A stretch of DNA of 64,000 nt from Halocafeteria seosinensis (Eukaryota > Sar > Bigyra > Bicosoecida), in assembly GCA_001687465.1 (NCBI GenBank), contig LVLI01000643.1, positions 41,801 through 105,800 of the forward strand. The letters run 5' to 3'. The position numbers were made by a program, and so were the translations under genes. The stretch's first letter is position 1. Every line of letters starts with the position of its first letter. The notes below the pieces were generated by a model. That model was not told where the DNA came from, made no database searches, and saw nothing but the letters and a program-made list of their open reading frames with translations. Below are positions 1 through 9,922 of the stretch, in pieces.

Positions 1-689
1 CGAAAACAAGCATAGAGTCCTCCCAGCAAAATACAAGAGGTTCTCTCCTTTCACGAAGAAATACCTCATGCCAAGCGAATTCCGATCAAAATGCAGAGGC
101 AGAGCCAGTCGCGCAGGAGCGACCACAACATTACGCGCCACGTAAAGAACAACAGAATCCTCAATCTCCTGCCACCAACATCAAAGATTGTGGCAGGAAC
201 AAGCCTCCACAAGCAGAATCCCGACCTCAAGGAAGCTCAGCAGTGCCGCCCATACAAACAACAGCGTCAGTATCTGGCGTGCCCACGCAACCGACGGCTT
301 CCAGCACCAATACAAGTGCAGCAGTCCCTAAACTTTCATATGTGTCAAAGACTCACGACCCTAAACGAACATTGCTTGCCTCCTCATACACGTCAAGATA
401 CACGCAGCCATCTCCCAGATCTGTATCCTCAGAAGAACGAGACGAGAGTGACTATCTTACTGACTTGAAGAAGAAAACGTTGAGTCCAGTTTCTCCCTTC
501 CGTTTCCCAGAGTCGTCCAGCATGAATAACCACACATCATCGGAGCAGCAACACACCGCACGAATGAGGAAGACGAGGAAGCCTTCCATTCAAGCAATGG
601 TATATCTATCGCCGCTGGATGCAAACGTGTATAACAACGTCTTCGAAGTAGATCTTTCTAATTGTAATCTCCATGAGTGGGCTCAATGA
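1..689 (+). CDS. 3' end of a Ser/Gln/Pro-rich protein gene, cut by the window edge
   Basis: The third forward frame is open from base 3 to a TGA at 687-689, about 228 codons, so this is the C-terminal part of a gene that starts left of the window. The protein is rich in Ser, Gln, Asn, Pro and Thr and looks disordered, with short basic stretches (RMRKTRK) near the end and a less repetitive last 30 residues (YLSPLDANVYNNVFEVDLSN). No domain is recognised. The ATG at 243 lies inside this frame and need not be a start. The stop is only 6 bp from the stop of the opposing gene. A function cannot be given. Confidence 0.6.
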   Translation, partial: KTSIESSQQNTRGSLLSRRNTSCQANSDQNAEAEPVAQERPQHYAPRKEQQNPQSPATNIKDCGRNKPPQAESRPQGSSAVPPIQTTASVSGVPTQPTASSTNTSAAVPKLSYVSKTHDPKRTLLASSYTSRYTQPSPRSVSSEERDESDYLTDLKKKTLSPVSPFRFPESSSMNNHTSSEQQHTARMRKTRKPSIQAMVYLSPLDANVYNNVFEVDLSNCNLHEWAQ

Positions 690-695
690 AGCAAT

Positions 696-3528
696 TTAGG
701 AGGAATTATTGGATTTAAGCTGCTCCTCAAGCTCCTGTATGCGTTTTGCTAGTGCTTCCTTGGTGGCTCGTTGTTGTTTGAGCGCCTCATCTTTATCACG
801 CAAATCATCTGTCAACTGCGGCACCATAATCACCTAGATAATGCAATGAAATCTTGGCAACAAGATAGAATACCTAACAAGTAGCTTACGTCAACAATAA
901 TTCTCTGCATGTCCGAATCTATTCGACTAGCACTGCTTGAAGTACCACTAGATACGTGTTGGTGGGGTTGTGCAGATGACTGGACACGCACAGAATGTCC
1001 AGCTGCACTGTGTGGTCCCAGCGATTCCACGGAGTGATGGCTAGTATTAGTCCTAGAGGGGTCGGGCCTAGATTCCTCTTTCTTCCGGTCAGCACTTTCC
1101 ATTCGGGCTTTCCAAATTCTCAGTGTTTCGTTGACCTTTTCAAGCTGCTGATGAAGCGGGCTCTGTTTTTCCTGCTCAATATCCGCAATTTGATAAAGTT
1201 CAGTAATCTTTCGCTGAATATCTTTCTTCATCGAGCTAAGCTTCTGTTTGTAACTGTTTCGTTCACTTCGAAACTCATTGGCAGAATCGCTCTCCTCTTC
1301 CAGGCGGCGTTTGAGTCTCTCCATTTCAGCCTCGGCCTGTTCTGCAGTAGCCGCCTGTTGCTCATGCTGGGAAGCAGCTTCACGTAATTTCTTATTCTCC
1401 CCCTCCAACGTTTGAAGCCTCTCTTTAGTGTGTTTTAGCTCCGATTCTGCTTTACTCGCCGCAGCTGCATCTTTTTTCGATTGCTCCCCAGCGAGACGTG
1501 CGCTCTCACGGGCTTCCTCGAGGGCTCCCTGAGCCACACCCAGCTTCGAGCTCAGTTTGTCCCGTTCGTTTTGACTGTTTGTCAAGGTTTCCTTTAACTG
1601 GTTTACCTGCTTCCTGAGATTGTCTTTTTCTCGCTGCAGCTGCTCTGTTTCGGTTTTCTGCTTATCCAAAGACTCCTGTAGCGACTGCAGCTCCGAATCC
1701 TTGGATTCAATTTTAGATTTTGCGTCTTCAAGTTCCTCCCGGTACTGCTTTTCATTAGCTTCCGATTTGTACAGTTTATTCGTAAGCTCCTTTATCTGAG
1801 CTGATTTCTCGACAACTTCTTGCTTACGTTCTTCAAGCTCAGATTCATATCGCTGAGCGGACGCCGTTGATTCTCCATCCTTAGCCTGCATTTCTTCTAA
1901 CTGATCACTGACCTTTTCCAGTTTTCGCGATTTCCACTCGAGTTCCCTTCTAGCTTCTGCAAGCGACTTTTGCAACTGAGTAATGTCATTGTTCATACCC
2001 TTGACTTCGTTCTTGAGCTGCCTCTTTTCTTCAGACACAGTGTGATGCTTTTTCGTTAGATCCTCCACTTCTTTTCGCAATTCGGCGATAGTTCTATCTT
2101 TTTCGGTTTCGCTTTCCTTCTCTGCTGCTTCGGGTTGACAGTTTTCACTGAAGTCATCATTGCTGTGGCCGGGTACCACTTCAGTGACGGGAACTTCACC
2201 GCTGGGAGACTCCTGTTCCGTCCCTGAGCCACTGTCTTGGTGCTCATTCTCTGCTGTCTTTTCTTCCTGATCCTCTGCATTCTTGTCTTTTGGATCCCCA
2301 TTAGGGTCATACCCACAAAAATGCCTTATTAGGTATGCCAGAGAATCTCTCTCAGTATTTGAAGAGACCTTCAATTTCACTTGTTCAGGTTGCTCCTCAG
2401 ACTCGCCTAGACCCTTGATCGATGTTTCCGCGGGTAGAGTAATGTTAAATTGATTTACATTGACGGGATCAATATAAAGTGTAACCTTGGTGGAACACGG
2501 TATGCTTATTCTGTCTGCCAACTTGCGGAGGTCCTCTTCGCTCACCGCAGGACCATCAGCCGGAGCTTTCCTGACCTTGCCATGTTCTTCCTCCTCTTCA
2601 TCTGGGGCTTCTATAACGATGCTCTCTGGAGTGACCATAAGCTGACGGTGTTTGTCAAATGTACCGACAAGCTCGACCGTAAACTCTGCCTTTCCCCGTT
2701 CAATCATCTCCTCGCACTCCTTCTCCTGTTCCGGATCTGGCGCAGAGAAAAACCAATACACATGTTGTCAGTCCGACATTCAACTGCTAGTTCCTTGGCA
2801 TAACGTACCCATAGCCAAAGGTCCCCATTCTGCCCAACCGCTTTGACCTTCATCGTGAGCATTTGCAGCTTGGCACAATAGGCGAGCTCCAATATCGTCG
2901 ACAGATGGCTGATAGAATCCACCCTCGATACCTGCGACGCTACCAACTCACAGTCAGGCGAATCACATACAAAAGAACTCCATGCGCACGCGCACATACC
3001 TTGAATAAGGTCAAATGAATTGGTGGTCCCACTCGCTCGGTACCATCTCATTGTCAACACCCCTTCATCTCCCAGTCCTCCCAGCATTCGTCCATCGCTG
3101 TTGGCCGTCACCACGTCCTTGATGTACGGCCCACCATGCAGCTGAAAATTTTCAAACAGATGAATCAGGTGTTTCTCCCACTCTTGCTCCTTAGATTTCC
3201 TCTCATGTTCCGCGCCGTGGCCAGTGGCATGTCCCTGTTGTCCTCTAGGGAACAGATTCTTCGTCTGCTGAGCCACTTTGGACTTAAAATCCGAAAAATT
3301 CATTCTCTTGGAGAACCAGTCATTTGCTCCCGAGCCCCCAGCTGCGCCTGCAGATGAAGTGGTCGTTCTTGAGCTATTGTCTTCGCCACTTCCATTCCCG
3401 TTCGATTGATTTGCAGCATGCATAGTACTGTCTTTCTTGGCCCCACTATCCGTCTTGGCAGAAGTTGCTACAGGAGCCGCATTCCGGGTCGAAGAACCTT
3501 TTTTTCGATTCGATCCCGACGATGACAT
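696..3528 (-). CDS. A9/Ig-like domain plus long coiled-coil protein (878 aa)
   Basis: Four exons: 3528-3000, 2931-2809, 2736-890 and 833-696. Introns are 68, 72 and 56 nt, and frame is kept at each join. Residues 1-105 are a Ser/Gly/Asn-rich tail. Residues about 110-220 hold a beta-type unit with MRWYRASG, an IQGIEGGFY turn and PSVDDIGARL. That WYR...PS.DDIG pattern resembles the repeated Ig-like A9 domains of the plant and protist microtubule protein AIR9. A second beta-rich segment (residues about 220-370) ends at a conserved-looking HFCGYDPNGDP. Residues about 420-790 are heptad-rich coiled coil full of E, K, Q and L, and a last short coil follows the final intron. A cytoskeletal role is plausible but inferred. 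The ATG at 3528 is the first in frame and sits after an untranslated stretch. Confidence 0.8.
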
Positions 3529-3786
3529 TGCCTCTCCGTACTCGATACAAGACTATAAATAATTGTCTTTTGGGCCTCGTAGCCGTATCGAAGAACTACA
3601 CACAATACAATGGTGTATAGCTCATCTAAAACCCGTAGCTCCCTCTCCTTCCACTCGCTGGCTTACTTAAATTCATGATGCATATCAATGAATTGATATT
3701 TTTTCAGCCTCATTGGTTTGTACAGAATCAAAGGAAATCATTTAGTCTCTGTGCTTAGTTGAGACATAATTGGCTAATTGTAGGAG

Positions 3787-5152
3787 ATGTCGTCCCCTCC
3801 TAAACCCTGGCAGCAGCAGCAGCAGCCTTCGAGCCATATGGCACAGAATGGCTCAATTACAAGCAATACAGCCGGTCCACAGCAGGTGAATTCTCCTGGC
3901 CAGACGCCTCCCACAGATGTGCGATACCCGCAGCAGCAAAGTTCCCACGGGGCAATGAGCGCCAATGGGCGAATGGGAGTTCCAGGATCATATGCTTCAG
4001 CATTCAATTACCAGACGCCCACACATATGACAGTAGCCCCTCAACCAGGGACTAATACTACCCAGTGGACGGCAGGAACCCCTTCTTCCTCGTTTCAGTA
4101 TCCGTATCAGTCCCCGTATTCAGCGCCAGCAGCCGCTAGTTATTCGTCACCATTCTTCAATCAAATGGGATCACCCTCGCCGTACTTTGGAAATGGGGGG
4201 AATGCGTTTGGACTGGGAAGCAACCCTCCACCGTACCTTCATTCTCATTTCAATTGGTTACAACAATTGCACTCCGCCGTCGGTGCGATTGGAGCCATAA
4301 CAGACGTACGTACCAAGCACGCGAATGTTGGACTTCTTTTAGACACCTAGCACATAGACAGTTTGTCGCAGTTAATGGGAATGAACGCAGAAGCCTTTCG
4401 ACACATAATTCATGGCGTGATTGGCTTCATCGAAAGAGTGGGTATTACAGTTGGAGAAGCTATTAAATTTATGAAATCTGAGCCTCCGGTAGACGAAACT
4501 GGTATGTACTTTCAGTGAGCGTCAGGGACACAACCAATAATTATGGAAAAATTGAATGTCTCTCACAGGGAATTATTTAGTCGACCCAGAAGAATATCAT
4601 AAAGAGAAAAGGCGAAAGCTTCTGCGCATTGGAATTGGTGCCCTCGTGATTTTACTAAGCGTCTCGGCGCTAAGGCGGTTATTTCGTGGCTCTAGTACTC
4701 AGAGGAGCTCTGAGATCAGCAACGCGATGCAAAATGCTGCCACGAGTACACTAGTCACATCTCCAACCAAGAGTATTGAACAGCAATCTACATCTTGGAA
4801 ACGGATATTGCTAACTACCTGCGCCCTGTTGAGTGGGTTTGGTTGTGGAGTATTGTATGGTCAATCAGGCGGAGGGACTATGGTGAATTCTCCAGCAGCT
4901 GAACGAGCATCAGAATCCCAGCAGCAAACAACGAGTGAGCAGGCCGAGACTTTAACGCAGCAGGCTTGGGATAGAAGTCAGTTCCAAGCTGCCAGAGATG
5001 CTGGTCTCTTTGGAGAAAATTTTAGGGAAGAAGACATTGACTATGATTCCGATGCTGATTCCTTGACTGGTTCCCCCGAACTTACAAGACGGTTGAATCC
5101 AGACTCCTTATTGAATTCACTGGCAAGTCGCTTTTCAGCGTCCAGTAAATGA
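3787..5152 (+). CDS. PEX13: Peroxin-13 (PEX13), peroxisomal import docking protein
   Basis: Three exons: 3787-4305, 4351-4501 and 4569-5152, giving 417 residues; introns are 45 and 67 nt. The start MSSPPKPWQQQQQ has the PPKPW opening typical of PEX13, followed by a Gly/Ser/Tyr/Gln-rich stretch to about residue 160. Exon 2 supplies the conserved amphipathic core (HIDSLSQLMGMNAEAFRHI, then VIGFIERVG), which matches the family's LDS...F..V..V..F segment. Two hydrophobic segments follow (LLRIGIGALVILLSVSALRR and ILLTTCALLSGFGCGVLYG). PEX13 sits in the peroxisome membrane, with PEX14, as a dock for the receptors PEX5 and PEX7. No SH3 domain is seen at the C-terminus; plant PEX13 also lacks it, while fungal and animal forms have it. 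The acidic, Ser-rich tail is unusual. Confidence 0.85.
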
Positions 5153-5277
5153 TTACGAAAATGAACTTTATACTCCTGTGAAGGTATGCTCGTATGCGTT
5201 GGTAAAGCTGTGTCTGAAGACGTTCAGTTGCTGCTGTACTATTGTGGATTGACAACTGCTTGGTGGAATCCCGTCGA

Positions 5278-6842
5278 CTACATCGAACCGGGTAATATTT
5301 GGCTTGAACCGTTACGACTCCATTTTAGAGACCCCCTTGGTGCACCACGACCCCTTGGTGGTCCTCCTCTTCCTCTGAAGCCGCGTCCTCCCCGAAAGCC
5401 TCGGCCTCGAGCACGCCCTCGACCTCGGTTATAGTTAGTGATGAAGTCTGGCCGGCCTCCTGGAATTGTTGTTCCATCGAATAAGTTACCCTTGTATAAT
5501 GTTTGGGAACTACTGGTTGTGGTGCTGTTGTTTTGCTCTCCGGATGTCACATCTTCTACCACAGATGTGTCATCAGAACTAGTTGCTGATGACTGTTGAT
5601 GATTCGTCGCATAGTAAGCACCGGCGGTAGCTTTCCTCTGGTAGTACGTCTTCTCTTCAGGGGGTGACAAAGAAGATTCCATTCTGTCTTCGAACGGTCG
5701 GTTGTCAATTGCTGCCCCTCGTCCTCTTTGTGCAGCTCCTCTACCGCGGGCTCGAAACGACCCTCGCCCTCTACCTCGGCCCCGCCCCCTGTTGGCCATT
5801 CCTTGTTTGAATCCAAGCATCATTTTCCGCGTTTCAACAGCATGAAACAATTGTTGTAGTCTCATAACTTGTTTATATTCTTCGGAGGTCATCTTGCCTT
5901 CATTCTCAGTCACGGTCGCCTGAAGTTCATTCCAATGTTTGTACAGCTGTTTCTGGTACGCTAAGAACTCTTCCGTGTCCATTTGTAACACTCGCTGCAC
6001 CTCTGGGTCACCTTCTTTGAGCGGCTCGCTTCCTCCTGGCATTTCAATTTTCCTGCCAGTGTCATGCTGCTGCTCTTTAGCAGCTTCTTCGTCAAACCCT
6101 GATCGATAGACCTTACTCGATGCAGGCTGAAACTCCTCGCTGTCCGGATTCAATGAGGACCGCTCTCTCTTCTTCCCTGTTTGTTGTATACCCGACATAG
6201 CTTCACTAAAGAGAGTCTTGCTGCCTTCACCTCTTGTTGCAGATCGCTGGTTGCTTTGACGACCTCTTCTCTCCGGGGAAGCGCTTCCAGATGCGTGTTT
6301 TGGGGGCTCATCAAAGGACACTGAGGTTGGCAGTTCTCCATGTTCATTCTTGTGTTTCACCACTTGACCGAGCCTGTGTTATCCACAGAAGTCGCCTTAA
6401 ACCAAATCCATGACTTTAAACGTATACCTGATGCAGAAACCAACACCTACCATTGTATAAACGTGTCTACATTCCCCTCCTCCGACGGTACCAGCTCCAA
6501 GATGGCATCGCGCACCAGCTTCATGCTTCTACATCGTCCCACCAGTGTCGCTACATATTGCTGTCCAGCAAATGATGAGCATACATGTGTACTCTTGAGT
6601 ATCCTCAAACATCGATCATTGGGCATAATACCACTTACAGCTAAGGTCTCATCGGCAATATCGCCTCCAATTTTACCCAATTTCTCGTACGCCAAGTCCT
6701 GAAGGGGCTTTAATGCACTTTCCGGGATGCGTTCTTCCAGCTTAATGTTTTCGTTTTCCCCTTTTGCACTGGTATGAGCGCTTGTATCGGCATGAGAATG
6801 TCCCTGGGACTGTGTTTGCTCGTGGTAATTCTGAGCCTCCAT
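5278..6842 (-). CDS. RGG-rich RNA-binding protein with a PAM2 (PABP-binding) motif
   Basis: Two exons, 6842-6451 and 6373-5278, joined across a 77-nt intron, encode 495 residues. The N-terminal 145 residues look helical and globular, with no clear family. At about residue 185 the string SSLNPDSEEFQPAS fits the PAM2 consensus (LNP..x.EF.P) that binds the MLLE domain of poly(A)-binding protein. Two RGG/GRGRG blocks follow, one mid-protein around GRGRGRGRGSFRARGRG and one at the C-terminus around RGFRGGRGFRGRGGPPRGRG; such blocks bind RNA and are targets of arginine methylation. A helical segment of about 60 residues (VLQMDTEEFLAYQKQLYKHW onwards) precedes the first RGG block. Together this suggests a cytoplasmic mRNA regulator working with PABP, in the manner of PAIP or ataxin-2 proteins, although no orthologue is named. 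Confidence 0.8.
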
Positions 6843-6852
6843 TCTTCCGTTT

Positions 6853-6886
6853 TCTCTCTCTCTCTCTCTCTATATATATATACATA
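6853..6886. repeat. CT/TA dinucleotide microsatellite in the 5' leader of the PAM2-RGG gene
   Basis: A run of about nine CT units passes into about five TA units just 10 bp upstream of the ATG at 6842 (read as TA then GA on the coding strand). Its length should vary between strains, and it lies where it could affect leader structure. Confidence 0.85.
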
Positions 6887-7235
6887 CAGAACACTAAACC
6901 CAGTTGAACAAGTAAATATCGAACAGGAAATGCAATAAGAAGAGTCTGTATGGGTACTCTCCTCCCAAATTGACAACAACAATTCGTTTATACGACAAAC
7001 AAAGAAGGGGGAAAGGCCCCAGGAACGAAACTACACGGCATGGTCCACATTGCAATTACTCACCAAGTCGTTCAAACAAACAGCAATAGACGTTGAGAAA
7101 GGGAAGTACGATTATTTGAAAATTTCGAGGCTTCTCGTGTATTGGTTTTGAGGAAAAAAGATGAAATGCAATTCTCAACGTGGCAAGTTGCAGGGAGAAT
7201 TCATGTAAACGAGTCGTGGAAAACAGGCACGTCGT
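6887..7235. other. Intergenic stretch between two same-strand genes
   Basis: About 350 bp hold the presumed promoter of the PAM2-RGG gene and the 3' region of the GLUG gene. No coding frame with coding-like composition and no RNA gene were seen. Confidence 0.5.
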
Positions 7236-8645
7236 TTACTCCTTCCGAGTTAAAATCCTGATGCTTCGACGAGCCATTCGAAAGCATTCGAACCCTGTTG
7301 GTACACATCTGTTTTGCCTCTGAAACTTTAACAAGGGTAACTTATGGCCTAAGAGGTCTACTGCCCAAATATCCGATGGCCAACACTGCTTCTGTCCCTC
7401 ACTATTGTTATAACAATATAACCTTTTAACGATATCATCGATGTTATTTGAAACTTGCTCCAGTCGCACGGTGTCCGCCACGGATGTATCGCCTCCGATC
7501 ATCGGTCCCCCGCCGCGGTATACAGAATTCCAAATGTGGATAGTAGCGCCACTCCACACACTTCCTATTAAACCCCCTTTATTCCCAGAAGGAACCGCCA
7601 TTTCCCCACTAGAGTAGGTGTTGTTAAGCACAACAACCCCACTAGCAACGCCGGTTCCGCTGCCACAGATTCCGCCCGCCAAGTGACCGACAACGTGTCC
7701 TCGGGAGTAGCAATTTCTAATCTCAACAGTACCCCCTTCGGAAGCACGGCCTGCACCTGCAGCTGCGATTCCGCCGCTTCCTATACCTGATATGTTCCCT
7801 GTGGAAAAGCATTGTGAGATAACTGCTCCCCCTCCATTCCCTGCGCAATGAGGACCAACAATTCCACCAGCGATTACTCCAGAAACGGTGCCTGTTGAGT
7901 ATGATTGAGAAATAATCACTCGACCATACAGTGCACCAGCTGTATTGCCACATATACCTCCAGCGCCAAGACCACTGATGATTCCACTAGAGTGGCAATT
8001 TCTAACCTCAGCAAAACCACCGCCCAAACCAAGACCTCTTCCGGCAATTCCACCAGCAGTGTATCCGGCAATTTCTCCGGAAGAATATGAGTCGTAGATC
8101 AAAACATGTCCTCCACTAGATCCACATTTTTGCCCGCATATTCCACCCCCTCCTTGCAGTTTATCCTTATCACCTTTGATTAATCCCGTTGAGCTACATA
8201 GGTGAACCTTAAAGTACTTCTGGTGTGATTGCACGATGAATCCCCCTGTCGGGCTTGTCTCTCCATTTCTGGTGTGGACATTAGTAATCAGTGGGGCTTG
8301 ATCGAATGACAAAACTCCGGTATCCATTATAACAAAGAGTCCTTCAAACTCTGTTGCATCTCCGAGCTTAAATTCATAACCGTGGCCATTAAACGTTTCA
8401 TTTTCCCCAAGAGAAATATAATCTTTTTGATTCCAATTCCACAGCGAGCAGTGTTGATGAAACGTTTTCGTGGCTTCGTTATAGTCAATGCAGTCGGTAG
8501 CTATTCCATCAAGGATATCCGACCTCAAATCTTTTGCGTATATTGAGCAAGTTGCCACAAGGACGACAAGGGTGCGAAAAGCAATGCGCCTGAAGCTGGA
8601 AAGCCTAGCTTGCTCCCGATGCCGGTATGCGAGTGTCATGTCCAT
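7236..8645 (-). CDS. Secreted GLUG-repeat protein (469 aa)
   Basis: A single exon starts at the ATG at 8645. A hydrophobic segment at residues 24-37 (FRTLVVLVATCSIYA) after a basic stretch reads as a signal peptide or signal anchor. The core, residues about 160-370, is a tandem array of roughly six units of about 33-38 residues. Each unit holds a C/SYSSG or CFSTG step, then an isoleucine-glycine step, then GGI.G (for example AGGIAGRG and SGGIAAAG). This is the GLUG motif pattern, expected to fold as a right-handed beta-helix as in surface adhesins and enzymes of algae and bacteria. Cysteines recur at the same place in the units. The C-terminal 90 residues are non-repetitive and Cys-rich, and end in a basic tail. 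A cell-surface or extracellular role is inferred; no catalytic residues can be named. Confidence 0.75.
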   Translation of the reverse strand: MDMTLAYRHREQARLSSFRRIAFRTLVVLVATCSIYAKDLRSDILDGIATDCIDYNEATKTFHQHCSLWNWNQKDYISLGENETFNGHGYEFKLGDATEFEGLFVIMDTGVLSFDQAPLITNVHTRNGETSPTGGFIVQSHQKYFKVHLCSSTGLIKGDKDKLQGGGGICGQKCGSSGGHVLIYDSYSSGEIAGYTAGGIAGRGLGLGGGFAEVRNCHSSGIISGLGAGGICGNTAGALYGRVIISQSYSTGTVSGVIAGGIVGPHCAGNGGGAVISQCFSTGNISGIGSGGIAAAGAGRASEGGTVEIRNCYSRGHVVGHLAGGICGSGTGVASGVVVLNNTYSSGEMAVPSGNKGGLIGSVWSGATIHIWNSVYRGGGPMIGGDTSVADTVRLEQVSNNIDDIVKRLYCYNNSEGQKQCWPSDIWAVDLLGHKLPLLKFQRQNRCVPTGFECFRMARRSIRILTRKE

Positions 8646-9922
8646 ACCTCTTTTATCATTTTCCTGTATTCGAAGGAGCGGTGCCAGCCGACTCTCTCTG
8701 GTACCGTATTTCCAGTTTATTCCACTGTCTTTTCTGGCCTGCTGACTGTTTTTTATGTGTTCCCAATGCAGTGGTATACCCGATGATAACGCAGCGACCT
8801 AATACCAGGAGCTACTGTACGTGTGTACTTAATTCATTGTCCATTGACTTGTTGTCTGCTCCAAAACACTTCGTATACCTTTGAGTGGCCTGAGGTTACG
8901 TTGGTGGATACGCCGGGCAGGAAATTGGATGCGGAAGACACTACAACCACTGCTCGCCTCTGTTGGAGATCCTTTAGGTTATAGCAGATCTACTCGTAAG
9001 TGTCGATCAAAACGTTGGGAAAAACAACACATGAAATGCCTGATGCGATGCATCGGAAATTCAACTTGACGGAGTTTCGTGGAACTCCGGCTTTTGTATA
9101 GGAGGAAGTGTGAGCGTCGATGCGCGGTCCGAAGTCCTAGAACCAGCGACTAATGCACGCGCAATGCCGCATTGTTTTTGAGTTCGCACCATGGTTGTAG
9201 CAGTAGTGGTGCACCGAAGTTAGGGTGGTGCACGCAAGTGCCACAGTGAACACCGTACAGCCAAAAGAGCTAAATCTGAGAGTCTACAGGGTGCAAGTGT
9301 GGAAGCGGACCGCAGTAGCCAGTACAGCAGTTTGAGTGATCATAGTATCATCAATGATTCGTCATACCGTACACTTTGCACCGTGGTTCCCACTGTGTTG
9401 CCTTCTCGCATACATGTAGAGTTCAGTTCCACACGATACAAGCATTGGAGGACATGGCAATTGTATGAGCTCCCCGTGCGTATTCGTCCATGTGGCACTA
9501 CTTGATGTGATTGTTTCCAACGTTCTGGCTTCGGTTAAGCTGATGCGAGGACCAGTGGAGGTTATTATCGCAACGAGGAGGGGTCCCTCCGAGGGGACCA
9601 ACAACACTTCAACCTCCCCGGCAGGCGACTCGGGCGAGTGTCAGTTTCCAAGCCCCTCTTCCTCCTTCTGTCCAAGTGCACAATTTGCAAAGGTTTGTGT
9701 GGTCGACTCCACATGCTAGGTGACTTATACAGGCCACTCAACGTAGAGTCCTTTTGGGTTGAATTCATCGTGCCTTGAGGTTAAAGACGTCCCCACCTGT
9801 CGTTCAAAACACCAGGGGACAAAAGGGAGGGACTCTCTCCTGCTCTATCTCTCCATTTCAGGAGCCATTCAGCCCTTCCAGATCACACACACTGATTGTT
9901 TTGTTATCGTTCCTTGCTAAGG
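8646..9922. other. Long intergenic region between divergent genes
   Basis: About 1.3 kb separate the GLUG gene and the ATP sulfurylase gene, which point away from each other, so both promoters should be here. Short open frames exist on both strands (for example 9299-9505 and 9465-9719) but they overlap each other and lack coding-like composition. No tRNA, repeat or transposon remnant was recognised. Confidence 0.5.
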
